Made by a program: the position numbers and the translations under genes
The notes under the pieces: generated by a model
The model's input: only the letters and a program-made list of their open reading frames with translations
Databases searched by the model: none
Told to the model about the DNA's origin: nothing
Assembly: GCA_033794685.1 (NCBI GenBank)
Contig: JARAYZ010000001.1
DNA length: 64,000 nucleotides
Origin: Lentzea sp033794685
GTDB lineage: Bacteria; Actinomycetota; Actinomycetes; Mycobacteriales; Pseudonocardiaceae
Direction: 5' to 3' (one strand)
Part shown: positions 1 to 8,639 of the stretch, piece by piece
Layout: the number at the start of each line of letters is the position of its first letter
Numbering within the stretch: the first letter of the stretch is position 1

Positions 1-597
1 GGGATCTGGCGGTTCGTGACGCGTGCGGTGCCTCGGGACGTGCGGCAGCGCGTCGACGTGGCGGGGCGTCGCGGATTCGGCTCTCTCGTTTCTTATGTGC
101 GCGCTACGGCCGTGGTCGCGATCGTGGACGCCGTCGGTGTCGGCGTCGGGTTGGCGATCATCGGGGTGCCTCTGGTCGTGCCGCTGTCCGCGTTGGTGTT
201 CCTCGGTGCGTTCATTCCCATCATCGGCGCGGTGTTCACGGGTGCTGTCGCGGTGTTGATCGCGTTGGTGACCAACGGGCCCATCGCTGCACTGATCGTG
301 TTGGCCGTGCTCATCGGCGTCATGCAGTTGGAGTCGCACGTGCTGCAGCCGTTGCTGCTGGGGCGCGCGGTCAAGCTGCACCCGTTGGCCGTGGTGCTGG
401 CCATCGCCGGTGGGTTGGTGACCGGGGGGATCGCCGGGGCGTTGCTGGCCGTGCCGTTGCTGGCGGTGCTGAACTCCGGGATCCGGTCGCTCGTGTCCGA
501 CTCGGACGCCGAGCAGAAGCCGGAGAAGGTGGACGTGCTGAATCCCCAGGACACCGCGCCGAAGGACGACAACAGCGAACGGGTCAAAGAGCTCTAG
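1..597 (+). CDS. AI-2E family transporter, C-terminal part (partial)
   Basis: The reading frame is open from the first base, so only the last 198 or so residues are present and the start lies outside the window. The visible part has alternating hydrophobic segments rich in Val/Ala/Ile/Leu, with a SHVLQPLLLGRAVKLHPLAV stretch that is characteristic of the AI-2E/PF01594 exporter family (YdiK/PerM-like). A hydrophilic acidic tail (DVLNPQDTAPKDDNSERVKEL) follows the last membrane segment. Family members are eight-helix inner membrane proteins implicated in export of small molecules; the substrate here cannot be told. The stop codon overlaps the stop of the converging diguanylate cyclase gene. Confidence 0.85.
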   Translation, partial: GIWRFVTRAVPRDVRQRVDVAGRRGFGSLVSYVRATAVVAIVDAVGVGVGLAIIGVPLVVPLSALVFLGAFIPIIGAVFTGAVAVLIALVTNGPIAALIVLAVLIGVMQLESHVLQPLLLGRAVKLHPLAVVLAIAGGLVTGGIAGALLAVPLLAVLNSGIRSLVSDSDAEQKPEKVDVLNPQDTAPKDDNSERVKEL

Positions 598-1796
598 GCC
601 ATCGACACCAGGTTGCGACCGTAGGCCTTCGCCGCCAGCAGCGCCGCGTCGGCCGCGACCAACAGGTCCGGCAGCTCGTACCCGAACCGAGTCGTCGTCG
701 ACACCCCTATAGACACTGTCAGCCCGTGCAGCTCGCGGGGCTTCCCGTCCGTGGCCATCGTCGGCACGCGAAGAGCGGCCACGGCCTTGCGCACGCGTTC
801 GGCGACGAACTCGGCCTCGTCCGGTGTGGCCTCGGGCAGCAGCACCACGAACTCCTCGCCGCCGAACCGTCCCACCAGGTCTCCACGGCGCACGGTGCCG
901 CGCAGCAGCAACGAGATCGCGGCCAGCGCGGCGTCTCCTGCCAGGTGCCCGACCTCGTCGTTGACGCGCTTGAAGTGGTCGAGGTCGAGGAGCATGACGG
1001 CCATTGGGCGAGTGCGGCCGGAGCCCTTGGTGAGTTCGTAGCGGGCGCGGCTGTCCCAGTGCACCGCGTTGGCCAGGCCGGTTTTGGCGTCCCGCTGGGC
1101 CGAGCGGCGCCATTGGGGGAGTTGGGCTGCCCGTTCCAGGAGGGCCAGGGGTGGACCGGCGATCAGGACGTGGATCGCGTTCGACTCCGCCACGCACCCC
1201 ATGAGGCCGCCGATCGACACCGCGACGATGCCCAGGACGGCGTCGATGGGTTCGCCGACGTTCTCCTCGAAGGTGGCCGAGGGGCTGCGGAGCTTGAGAC
1301 CGAACGAGATCAGGCCCGCTCGCAGGATCAGGAGCAGGGCCGCGCCCAGGGTGAGGACCAGGAGGTTGGCGTGCGGGTCCGCCCAGCCGAGGACGTAGCG
1401 GGTGGCGAAGACGGCCAGGGCGGTGGCGCTCAGGGTGAAGAGCCAGCGGTGGGTCTCCGGGCGCTGGGCCAGCAGGCAGTGCAGGGCCGGGCCGAAGAGC
1501 AGCAGGACCAGGAGGTTCGGCGGCAGGGCGAGGATGCCTGCCGTCAGGTAGCAGAGGTGGGCCGCCCACGGGTTGCGCTCGGTCTCGCCCAGGCGGTGGC
1601 TGTAGATGGAGCTGCCGATGATCACCGCGCCCGCCGTGCCCGCGATGGCCGCGAACCTGGCGATTTCGGAGGGTGACGGCGTTTCCGACGAAACGATCGC
1701 GTGGACGACGGTGGCGAGCGCGACCATGTCGATGAACAACCAGTAGCAGAGCGCGGGCCGCCGCAAAGTCCACACCGGCCAGTGCCGCACCTGCAT
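594..1796 (-). CDS. membrane-associated GGDEF diguanylate cyclase
   Basis: Predicted 400-residue protein. The N-terminal ~230 residues contain several hydrophobic segments, which suggests a membrane sensor region, followed by a C-terminal GGDEF domain. The active-site motif is GGEEF at about residues 312-316. It is preceded by RRGD-LVGRF, so the RxxD allosteric inhibitory I-site five residues upstream is intact. The enzyme should condense two GTP to c-di-GMP and be product-inhibited. The start is the ATG at 1796, which sits behind a GGGGGAGGG ribosome-binding site; a longer reading frame extends to 1910 but would run into the divergent kinase promoter. No EAL domain is present. It is divergent from the MacS-type kinase gene, which starts 118 bp away. 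Confidence 0.9.
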   Translation of the reverse strand: MQVRHWPVWTLRRPALCYWLFIDMVALATVVHAIVSSETPSPSEIARFAAIAGTAGAVIIGSSIYSHRLGETERNPWAAHLCYLTAGILALPPNLLVLLLFGPALHCLLAQRPETHRWLFTLSATALAVFATRYVLGWADPHANLLVLTLGAALLLILRAGLISFGLKLRSPSATFEENVGEPIDAVLGIVAVSIGGLMGCVAESNAIHVLIAGPPLALLERAAQLPQWRRSAQRDAKTGLANAVHWDSRARYELTKGSGRTRPMAVMLLDLDHFKRVNDEVGHLAGDAALAAISLLLRGTVRRGDLVGRFGGEEFVVLLPEATPDEAEFVAERVRKAVAALRVPTMATDGKPRELHGLTVSIGVSTTTRFGYELPDLLVAADAALLAAKAYGRNLVSMA

Positions 1797-1913
1797 CAGC
1801 CCTCCCCCGAACCCGGAGAGCGTCGCACATTCCTCCGTTCGGCAGAAGACGGCCACCTGGGGGTTAGCCAGCACACGTTCACGCGGCAGGATGGTGTCCG
1901 AAGGGAGCACAGA

Positions 1914-3074
1914 GTGCGCAAAGAGCCTGCCGAACGTGTGACGAAGGTGATCGACGACCCGACCACGCCCCTGTGGCGCGGGACGATTGCACTACGCATA
2001 GTCACATTCCTCTTCGCGACGGCGAACATCATCGCGAACCAGTCCAATTACGTACGGCCGTGGCTCGCGTGGACCACGCTCGGGGTGATGGCGCTGTGGT
2101 CCGTCTTCACGAGCCGCGCCTACAGCACGACGTGGGGCAGGCGGTGGCCGCTCGTCCTCACCGACCTGGCTCTGACCTGCGGTCTCATGTCCCTTTCGCC
2201 ACTGATCATGTCCGACCACCAGCTGCTGACCCTGAACGTCCCGCTGATCACGACGATCTGGGCGTGCGTGCCGGCGGTGGCACTGGGTGCGCTGGGTGGG
2301 CCGTACGCGGGCTTCGCCGGCGGACTGGCGGTCGGCCTCTCGACCTACCTGTCCAAGGTCAATCCCAGCCTCGACCTCCTGCGTGACGTCGTGTTGCTCG
2401 CCGGCGCGGGCATGGTCGTCGGCATGGCGTCGGCCACCGCGCGGCGCAGTGCGGTGCTGCTCGCGCAGGCGTTGAGAGCGGAAGCGGCCACGGCGGAACG
2501 CGAGAGGCTTGCGCGCTCGATCCACGACAGCGTGCTCCAGGTCCTAGCCCGCGTGCGCAAACGCGGGATGGAGGTCGGCGGCGAGGCGGCCGAACTGGCC
2601 ACGATGGCGGGCGAGCAGGAGGTGGCGCTGCGGAACCTGGTCGCCGCCGCCCCTGTCGACTCCACTGTGGATGGAGAGATCGACATGCGGCCGGGGCTGC
2701 AGTTACTGGCCACGCCGCGCATCCAGGTGTCCACGCCCGCCACGCAGGTCATGCTGAAGGCCGCGGCCGCGACCGAGCTGACGTCGCTGGTGCGGGAGGC
2801 GCTGTCCAACGTGGACAAGCACGCCGGTCAGGACGCACGGGCGTGGGTGCTGCTGGAGGACCTGGGGGAGGAGATCGTGCTCAGCGTCAGGGACGATGGT
2901 CCGGGCATCCCGGAAGGCCGGATAGCGGTGGCCGCCGCAGAGGGCAGGATGGGGATCGAGAAGTCGATCAAGGGCCGGGTGGAGTCGCTCGGTGGCACGC
3001 TCGAGCTCCAGACCGGGCCGGGGGAGGGCACGGAATGGGAGGTTCGAGTGTTCAGGAAGGGGGCGGCAGGATGA
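1914..3074 (+). CDS. MacS-type sensor histidine kinase
   Basis: 386-residue kinase. The first ~170 residues contain about five hydrophobic membrane segments; a short linker then leads to a HisKA_3-like dimerisation segment with the phospho-acceptor His204 in RSIHDSVLQVL, and a C-terminal HATPase_c domain with the N box around Asn299 (SNVDKHAG) and the G box DDGPGIP at 327-333. This layout matches the MacS family of actinobacterial kinases paired with NarL-type regulators. The chosen GTG start at 1914 has GGGAG six bases upstream; the frame is open further upstream but without a ribosome-binding site. The stop overlaps the regulator start as ATGA, so the two are translationally coupled. The signal sensed is unknown. 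Confidence 0.88.
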   Translation: MRKEPAERVTKVIDDPTTPLWRGTIALRIVTFLFATANIIANQSNYVRPWLAWTTLGVMALWSVFTSRAYSTTWGRRWPLVLTDLALTCGLMSLSPLIMSDHQLLTLNVPLITTIWACVPAVALGALGGPYAGFAGGLAVGLSTYLSKVNPSLDLLRDVVLLAGAGMVVGMASATARRSAVLLAQALRAEAATAERERLARSIHDSVLQVLARVRKRGMEVGGEAAELATMAGEQEVALRNLVAAAPVDSTVDGEIDMRPGLQLLATPRIQVSTPATQVMLKAAAATELTSLVREALSNVDKHAGQDARAWVLLEDLGEEIVLSVRDDGPGIPEGRIAVAAAEGRMGIEKSIKGRVESLGGTLELQTGPGEGTEWEVRVFRKGAAG

Positions 3075-3733
3075 CGGTCTCGGTGATGGTCGTGGACGAC
3101 CATCCGATGTGGCGCGAAGGCGTGGCACGCGATCTGCAGGAGCGCGGCTTCGAGATAGTGGCGACCGCGGGCGACGCGCCCTCGGCCGTGCGGATCGCGA
3201 AGGCCGTGCGGCCCAACGTGGTCCTGATGGACCTCAACCTCGGCGAACTCTCCGGGGTCGACGCGACCGCGATGATCACCAGCGAACTGCCGGAGACGCG
3301 CGTGCTCGTGTTGTCCGCGTCCGGCGAGCACGACGACGTGCTGCAGGCCGTGAAGGCGGGTGCGTCCGGTTACCTGGTGAAGTCCGCGTCCTCCGAGGAA
3401 CTGGTCGAAGCGGTGTCGAGGACGGCCGCGGGCGACGCCGTGTTCACCGCGGGCCTCGCGGGCCTGGTCCTGGGTGAGTACCGGCGCATGGCCGCCGCTC
3501 CGGACGACTCGGAGGAGAAGCCGCAACTCACCGAACGGGAGACCGAGGTGCTGCGGTTGGTGGCCAAGGGTCTGACCGCACGGCAGATCGCGAACCGCCT
3601 CGTGATCTCCCACCGCACGGTCGAAAACCACGTCCAGTCGACTTTGCGCAAACTTCAACTGCACAACCGGGTGGAGTTGGCGCGTTATGCCATCGAGCAC
3701 GGTCTCGACGCCGATCCGGAGGCAGAGAAATGA
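3071..3733 (+). CDS. NarL/FixJ-family response regulator (MacR-like)
   Basis: 220-residue regulator. The receiver domain has the acidic pair in VVDDHPMWREGVA, the phospho-acceptor Asp54 in VVLMDLNLGE and the conserved Lys in GYLVKSAS. A LuxR-type helix-turn-helix occupies about residues 153-210 (LTERETEVLRLVAKGLTARQ...TVENHVQSTLRKL). It starts four bases before the kinase stop, and its own stop overlaps the DUF1707 gene start as ATGA. The three genes are therefore one coupled unit, and this is the cognate partner of the kinase. It should bind DNA as a phosphorylated dimer; targets cannot be read from the sequence. Confidence 0.92.
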   Translation: MTVSVMVVDDHPMWREGVARDLQERGFEIVATAGDAPSAVRIAKAVRPNVVLMDLNLGELSGVDATAMITSELPETRVLVLSASGEHDDVLQAVKAGASGYLVKSASSEELVEAVSRTAAGDAVFTAGLAGLVLGEYRRMAAAPDDSEEKPQLTERETEVLRLVAKGLTARQIANRLVISHRTVENHVQSTLRKLQLHNRVELARYAIEHGLDADPEAEK

Positions 3734-4266
3734 CAGATGCCAGAGAGTTACGAGTGTCCGACGCGGAGCGTGAGCACGTCGTCAGCCTGCTGAACAAGGC
3801 GGTGGGCCGCGGCATGATCACGCTCGACGAGTTCACCGTCCGCACGGACACCGCTCTCGCCGCGAAGACCAGGGCGGACCTCAACGCGGTGCTGATGGAC
3901 CTGCCCGGCATGGTCAACAACGAGCTGGCCCGCGAGCGCACCGAGCTGAAGAACACGATGAGCACCACGACCCGCAAGGGGCACTGGGTCGTGCCGAACG
4001 AGCTCGTCATCCGCAACACCCTCGGCACCACGAACCTCGACTTCACCGCCGCCGAGGTGCCGCCGGTCGTCAACGTCGACCTGGACGTGTCGCTGGGCAC
4101 CGTGAAGATGCTGCTGCCGGCGGGGGCGTCGCTCAACTTCGACGCAGTCGAGATCACCGCGGGCGAGGTCAAGGACAAGGTCCGCAACTCGGCGGGCACC
4201 CCGCACTTCCAGCTCAAGGGCGTGGTGCGCGGCGGGACCGTCGTGGTCAAGCGCAGCAAGCGCTGA
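3730..4266 (+). CDS. DUF1707 and LiaF-like C-terminal domain protein
   Basis: 178-residue soluble protein. Residues ~5-58 form a DUF1707 (SHOCT-like) domain, recognisable by LRVSDAEREHVVSLLNKAVG, a GxxxxDEF pattern and the ADLNAVLMDLPG end. The C-terminal half (IRNTLGTTNLDFTAAE onwards) has the beta-rich repeats of the DUF2154/LiaF-type cell-wall-active antibiotic response fold. No signal peptide or membrane segment is visible. Translational coupling to a MacS/MacR-type two-component pair suggests a modulator or output of envelope-stress signalling; that role is inference from context. Confidence 0.75.
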   Translation: MTDARELRVSDAEREHVVSLLNKAVGRGMITLDEFTVRTDTALAAKTRADLNAVLMDLPGMVNNELARERTELKNTMSTTTRKGHWVVPNELVIRNTLGTTNLDFTAAEVPPVVNVDLDVSLGTVKMLLPAGASLNFDAVEITAGEVKDKVRNSAGTPHFQLKGVVRGGTVVVKRSKR

Positions 4267-4302
4267 TCTGCACGCCGACCTGCGAACCAGCAGGATCGAG
4301 GC

Positions 4303-5757
4303 ATGCGATGCCTCGTGACCGGCGCGACCGGATACCTCGGCGGACGACTCGTGCCCCGGCTGCTGGCCGAAGGGCACGAGGTCCGCTGTCTGGTGCGGTC
4401 GCCGGAGAAGTTGCGCGACGTCCCGTGGGCCGCTGACGTCGAGATCGTGCGCGGAGACGTGCTCGGGGACCTCGACGAGGCGATGCGGGACGTCGAGGTC
4501 GTCCACTACCTCGTGCACTCGCTGCAGTCGAAGGACTTCGCCGACGCCGACCGCAAGGCCGCGGAGAACACGGCGCGGGCAGCGGAACGCGCGAGCGTCC
4601 AGCGGATCGTCTACCTGGGCGGACTGCACCCCGAAGGCGTCGAGCTGTCACCTCACCTGGCCTCCCGCAAGGAGGTCGGCGAGGTCTTCCTGCGGTCGAG
4701 CGTCCAGGCTGTCGTGCTGCAGGCCGCGGTGATCATCGGGTCGGGCTCGGCGAGCTTCGAGATGCTGCGCTACCTGACCGAACGGCTGCCGGTCATGGTC
4801 ACGCCGCGCTGGGTCCACAACCGGATCCAGCCGATCGCCGTCCGGGACGTCCTGCGCTACCTGGTCGAGGCCACCACGCTGGAAGGCGAGAACCGGACGT
4901 TCGACATCGGTGGCCCGGACGTGCTGACGTACCTGCAGATGATGCTCCGGTACGCCGAGGTCGCGGGACTGCCCAAGCGCCGCGTGCTGCCCGTGCCGCT
5001 GCTGACTCCGGGTCTGTCGTCGCACTGGGTCAACGTCGTCACGCCGGTGCCGAAGTCGATCGCGAAGCCGCTGATCGAGTCTCTGGTGCACGAGGTGGTG
5101 TGCCGTGAGAACGACATCCGCGAGGTGCTGCCGGGCGAGAACACCGGCTACGACAAGGCCGTCGAGCTCGCGTTGTCGAAGATCCGCGACGCCGACGTCG
5201 AGACGCGCTGGTCGGGGGCGACGCTGCCGGGTGCGCCGAGCGAACCGTTGCCGACCGACCCCGACTGGTCCGGCGGTTCGGTCTACACCGACGACCGTGA
5301 GCAGCGCACGAACGCGACGCCCGAACGGCTGTGGCAGGTCGTGGAGGGCATCGGCGGCGAGCGCGGCTGGTACTCGTTCCCGCTGGCCTGGGCGGTGCGG
5401 GGGTGGATGGACCGGCTGGTCGGCGGTGTGGGGCTGCGGCGCGGACGGCGTGATCCGCAACGGCTGTACGTGGGTGAGGCGCTCGACTTCTGGCGGGTGG
5501 AGGAGATCGAACGCGGGCAGCTGCTGCGGCTGCGGGCCGAGATGAAGGTGCCCGGCAAGGCGTGGCTGGAGCTTCGAGTGGCGGGCAACGAGGGACACGG
5601 GTCCACTTACCGCCAACGCGCCGTGTTCGTGCCCAAAGGGCTCGCCGGGCACCTCTACTGGTGGGCCGTCTGGCCGTTCCACGGCATCGTGTTCGGCGGC
5701 ATGGTGCGCAACATCGCCAATGAAGCTGAGCTGCACAAGAACTTCAGAAAGTCCTGA
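4303..5757 (+). CDS. SDR-family NAD(P)-binding protein fused to DUF2867
   Basis: 484 residues. The N-terminal half is an atypical short-chain dehydrogenase/NmrA-like Rossmann domain with the dinucleotide motif GATGYLGG at residues 7-14 and a VRGDVLGDLDEAMRDVEVVHYL stretch. The canonical YxxxK catalytic pair is not obvious. The C-terminal ~190 residues (from about SVYTDDREQRTNATPERLW) match DUF2867, a START/polyketide-cyclase-like domain, as in other actinobacterial SDR-DUF2867 fusions. The substrate is unknown. It begins 36 bp after the DUF1707 gene on the same strand, so it may be co-transcribed, but there is no coupling. Confidence 0.8.
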   Translation: MRCLVTGATGYLGGRLVPRLLAEGHEVRCLVRSPEKLRDVPWAADVEIVRGDVLGDLDEAMRDVEVVHYLVHSLQSKDFADADRKAAENTARAAERASVQRIVYLGGLHPEGVELSPHLASRKEVGEVFLRSSVQAVVLQAAVIIGSGSASFEMLRYLTERLPVMVTPRWVHNRIQPIAVRDVLRYLVEATTLEGENRTFDIGGPDVLTYLQMMLRYAEVAGLPKRRVLPVPLLTPGLSSHWVNVVTPVPKSIAKPLIESLVHEVVCRENDIREVLPGENTGYDKAVELALSKIRDADVETRWSGATLPGAPSEPLPTDPDWSGGSVYTDDREQRTNATPERLWQVVEGIGGERGWYSFPLAWAVRGWMDRLVGGVGLRRGRRDPQRLYVGEALDFWRVEEIERGQLLRLRAEMKVPGKAWLELRVAGNEGHGSTYRQRAVFVPKGLAGHLYWWAVWPFHGIVFGGMVRNIANEAELHKNFRKS

Positions 5758-5793
5758 TGGACTGCACAAGCAGCAAAGGGTGAAACTTCCCGC

Positions 5794-6825
5794 ATGAAGG
5801 CTCTCGTCAAGGTCGCCGCTGGGCCCGGCCTCGAACTGACCGACGTCCCGGACCCCACCCCCGGACCGACGGACGTGCTGGTCAGGGTGCTGCGCACCGG
5901 TATCTGCGGCACCGATCTGCACATCGACTCGTGGGACGACTGGGCCGCGACCAACATCAAGGCGCCGCTGGTCCTCGGCCACGAGTTCGTCGGCGAGGTC
6001 GTCGAGGTCGGCGGCAGCGTCACCGGTGTGAAGGTCGGCGACCTGGTCAGCGGCGAGGGCCATCTCGTCTGCGGGACCTGCCGCAACTGCAAGGCCGGCC
6101 GCCGCCACCTCTGCGCGAACACGCGCGGTCTGGGCGTGCACTCCGACGGCGCGTTCGCCCAGTACGTCGTGCTGCCCGAGCAGAACGCCTGGGTGCACCG
6201 CACGCCCGTCGACCTGGACGTGGCCGCGATCTTCGACCCGTTCGGCAACGCCGTGCACACCGCGCTGAGCTTCCCCGTCATCAGCGAGGACGTGATCATC
6301 ACGGGCGCCGGCCCGATCGGCATCATGGCCGCCGCCGTCGCCAAGCACGCGGGCGCGCGCAACGTCGTGATCACCGACATCTCCGAGCACCGCCTCGACC
6401 TGGCCCGCAAGGTGGGCGTCGACCTCGCGGTGAACGTCGCCGAGAAGACCATCGCCGACGCCCAGCGCGAACTCGGCATGGCCGAGGGCTTCGACATCGG
6501 CATGGAGATGTCCGGCAAGCCGGTCGCGATGCGCGACATGATCGCGAACATGGCCCACGGCGGCCGCATCGCGATGCTCGGACTGCCCGCGGACGAGTTC
6601 TCCGTCGACTGGAGCAGCGTCGTGCTGAAGATGCTGCACATCAAGGGGATCTACGGCCGCGAGATGTTCGAGACCTGGTACTCGATGACCGTGCTGCTGC
6701 AGCGCGGCCTCGACCTCGCGCCGGTCATCACGCACCGGTTCGACCACACGCAGCACGCGGAGGCCTTCGCCACCGCGCGCGAAGGCAAGTGCGGCAAGGT
6801 CATCCTCGACTGGACGGGAGCCTGA
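5794..6825 (+). CDS. tdh: L-threonine 3-dehydrogenase
   Basis: 343-residue zinc-dependent medium-chain dehydrogenase that oxidises L-threonine to 2-amino-3-ketobutyrate with NAD+. Catalytic-zinc residues are visible as Cys38 in GICGTDLHI and His63-Glu64 in LGHEFVGEV. The structural zinc ligands are Cys93, Cys96, Cys99 and Cys107. The NAD-binding motif is GAGPIG at 171-176. The WDDW and DPFGNAVHTALSF segments are typical of bacterial Tdh. The stop overlaps the kbl start (TGATG), so the product passes directly to the next enzyme of the threonine-to-glycine pathway. The ATG start lies 36 bp beyond the upstream gene. Confidence 0.95.
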   Translation: MKALVKVAAGPGLELTDVPDPTPGPTDVLVRVLRTGICGTDLHIDSWDDWAATNIKAPLVLGHEFVGEVVEVGGSVTGVKVGDLVSGEGHLVCGTCRNCKAGRRHLCANTRGLGVHSDGAFAQYVVLPEQNAWVHRTPVDLDVAAIFDPFGNAVHTALSFPVISEDVIITGAGPIGIMAAAVAKHAGARNVVITDISEHRLDLARKVGVDLAVNVAEKTIADAQRELGMAEGFDIGMEMSGKPVAMRDMIANMAHGGRIAMLGLPADEFSVDWSSVVLKMLHIKGIYGREMFETWYSMTVLLQRGLDLAPVITHRFDHTQHAEAFATAREGKCGKVILDWTGA

Positions 6826-8003
6826 TGTACGGCGAGCTGAAGAACGACCTCCTCAAGACCATCGAGGAGATCAGGGAGGCCGGGCTCTACAAGTCCGAAC
6901 GCGTCATCGCCACCCCGCAGAACGCCGCCGTCCGCGTCGGTTCCGGCGACGAGGTGCTGAACTTCTGCGCCAACAACTACCTCGGCCTCGCCGACCACCC
7001 GACGTTGATCGAGGCCGCGAAGAAGGCCTTGGACGACTGGGGCTTCGGCATGGCCTCGGTGCGGTTCATCTGCGGCACCCAGGAACCGCACAAGGAACTG
7101 GAGCGCAAGCTCAGCGAGTTCCTCGGCACCGAGGACACGATCCTCTACAGCTCGTGCTTCGACGCGAACGGCGGCCTGTTCGAGACGCTGCTCGGCGCCG
7201 AGGACGCGATCATTTCCGACGAGCTGAACCACGCCTCGATCATCGACGGCGTGCGCCTGTCGAAGGCTCGCCGGTTCCGCTACAAGAACCGCGACATGGA
7301 CGACCTGGAGCGCCAGCTCAAGGATGCCGCCGACGCCCGCTACCGCCTCATCGCGACCGACGGCGTCTTCTCGATGGACGGCTACCTCGCGCCGTTGGAC
7401 GAGATCTGCGACCTGGCCGAGCGCTACAACGCCCTGGTCATGGTCGACGACTCGCACGCCGTCGGCTTCACCGGCCCGACCGGCCGCGGCACCCCGGAGC
7501 TGTTCGGCGTGCAGGACCGCGTCGACATCGTGACCGGGACCCTGGGCAAGGCGTTGGGTGGCGCGTCCGGCGGTTACACGTCGGGCCGCAAGGAGATCGT
7601 CGAACTGCTGCGCCAGCGTTCGCGCCCGTACCTGTTCTCGAACTCCCTGGCGCCGTCGATCACCGCAGCCGCCATCGCGACGCTGGACATGCTGTCTTCC
7701 TCGTCGGAGCTGCTGGTGCAGCTGCGGTCGAACACCGAGCTGTTCCGCCGGCGGATGACCGAGGCGGGCTTCGACCTGCTGCCCGGCGAGCACCCGATCA
7801 TCCCGGTGATGATCGGCGACGCGGCGGAGGCGGCGAAGCTCGCGGACCTGTTGCTGGAGCAGGGCGTGTACGTCATCGGGTTCTCGTACCCGGTCGTGCC
7901 GCACGGCAAGGCTCGTATTCGCACGCAGATGTCGGCTTCACACACGACCGAGGACGTCAACCGGGCGGTGGACGCGTTTATCGCGGCACGCGAAAAGATG
8001 TAA
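6825..8003 (+). CDS. kbl: glycine C-acetyltransferase (2-amino-3-ketobutyrate CoA ligase)
   Basis: 392-residue PLP enzyme of the alpha-oxoamine synthase family that splits 2-amino-3-ketobutyrate with CoA into glycine and acetyl-CoA. Diagnostic features are the CANNYLGLADHP N-terminal segment, the MVDDSHAVGFTGPTGRG motif and the PLP-binding Lys242 in TGTLGKALGGASGG. It is full length for the family. The ATG overlaps the tdh stop by one base, so the pair forms a translationally coupled threonine-catabolic operon. Confidence 0.95.
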   Translation: MYGELKNDLLKTIEEIREAGLYKSERVIATPQNAAVRVGSGDEVLNFCANNYLGLADHPTLIEAAKKALDDWGFGMASVRFICGTQEPHKELERKLSEFLGTEDTILYSSCFDANGGLFETLLGAEDAIISDELNHASIIDGVRLSKARRFRYKNRDMDDLERQLKDAADARYRLIATDGVFSMDGYLAPLDEICDLAERYNALVMVDDSHAVGFTGPTGRGTPELFGVQDRVDIVTGTLGKALGGASGGYTSGRKEIVELLRQRSRPYLFSNSLAPSITAAAIATLDMLSSSSELLVQLRSNTELFRRRMTEAGFDLLPGEHPIIPVMIGDAAEAAKLADLLLEQGVYVIGFSYPVVPHGKARIRTQMSASHTTEDVNRAVDAFIAAREKM

Positions 8004-8014
8004 AGGTAGGACTT

Positions 8015-8064
8015 GTACCGGCTCCAAGTAATTACTTCTTTCGAGGAGAAGCTGGAGCCGGTAC
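8015..8064. promoter_or_regulatory. 12-bp perfect inverted repeat upstream of the XRE remnant
   Basis: GTACCGGCTCCA (8015-8026) is repeated in inverted orientation as TGGAGCCGGTAC (8053-8064), 26 bp apart, between kbl and the helix-turn-helix reading frame. There is no T run after it, so it is less likely to be a kbl terminator than a two-half-site operator or promoter element of the XRE locus. That role is inference. Confidence 0.5.
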
Positions 8065-8088
8065 GAAACTTTCTTCTAGCTTTTCGGT

Positions 8089-8424
8089 ATGCCAAGAAGA
8101 AAGTCCAGCGTGGTGGGGCGCGAGTTCGGCGAGGGCGTCCGGTACGCCATCGAGCAGACCAAACTGACTCACCGCAAGATCGCTGAAGAACTCGGCTGGG
8201 ATGAAGCCGAACTCTCCGATCTCGTGCGGGGCAAGGGCGGCGTGACTCAGGCCGCCCTGGAACGACTGATCGGCTACTGCCACGTCCCACCGCTCGAAGC
8301 CAGACACCTGATCTCCAGGCCGCCGACTACACGCGCGCCGTTATCGCCGGAGCCGCTCGCACCAAGTCGACTGCGAGAAAGTGATTGCGGCGAAGCTAGA
8401 ACGCCACAAGCTCCTCCATGCTGA
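8089..8424 (+). pseudogene. decayed XRE-family regulator (HTH followed by DUF5753 remnants)
   Basis: An open frame of 111 codons begins with a good XRE helix-turn-helix (GVRYAIEQTKLTHRKIAEEL, then GWDEAELSDLVRGKGGV) and reaches CHVPPLEARHLI, which is the point where intact actinomycete XRE-DUF5753 proteins (about 280 residues) continue. Here the frame then becomes nonsense. Out of frame from 8313 the DNA reads LQAADYTRAVIAGAARTK, which is the usual DUF5753 segment, and a second shift near 8381 gives VIAAKLERHKLLHAD. An internal deletion plus at least two frameshifts and truncation best explain this. The HTH alone might still be made. It is followed directly by a DUF397 remnant, the usual partner. 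Confidence 0.7.
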
Positions 8425-8442
8425 TCTGAGGAGGCGTTCCAC

Positions 8443-8610
8443 GTGTCGACCTGACGCAAGAGTTCCTACAGCGAAGACTCGAGTGACTGCGTCGAGGTCG
8501 GGCACGGCATCGGCATCCGGGACAGCAAGGCGCCGGCCACGCACCTCCCCGTGTCGGGCGAGGCGTGGTCCGCGTTCCTCCGCGATGTGACCCGCGTCAC
8601 TCACCGGTAA
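8443..8610 (+). pseudogene. DUF397 gene with a nonsense codon at position 4
   Basis: Behind a strong GAGGAGG ribosome-binding site the frame reads V-S-T-stop-R-K-S-S-Y-S and continues open through DCVEVGHGIGIRDSKAP and SGEAWSAFLRDVTR to a TAA at 8608. Intact DUF397 proteins begin M-S-x-W-R-K-S-S-Y-S, so the TGA at 8452-8454 replaces the expected TGG tryptophan codon. Length and composition are otherwise normal for the family. DUF397 proteins are the small partners of XRE-DUF5753 regulators, and the neighbour upstream is also broken. The single substitution could also be a sequencing error or a suppressible codon. Confidence 0.75.
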
Positions 8611-8639
8611 GAATCGGCCCGGTCGGCACACTTCTTCAC

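Noticed and set aside
1701..1913. Upstream extension of the MacS-type kinase frame
   Set aside because: It lacks a ribosome-binding site, has Arg/His/Pro-rich composition and overlaps the start region of the divergent cyclase gene; the GTG at 1914 is well supported.
5931..6824. Long open frame overlapping tdh in another phase
   Set aside because: Its translation is Arg/Gly-rich low-complexity sequence typical of high-GC out-of-phase reading; the tdh frame has all catalytic motifs. Only the part from 6825 on, which is kbl, is real.
8015..8064. The 12-bp inverted repeat after kbl as an intrinsic terminator
   Set aside because: The 26-base spacer is long and no T run follows; an operator role is more likely, though not proven.
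8435..8448. GTTCCACGTG near the DUF397 remnant as parS
   Set aside because: The right arm reads TCGA instead of AAAC or GAAC, so the palindrome is incomplete.
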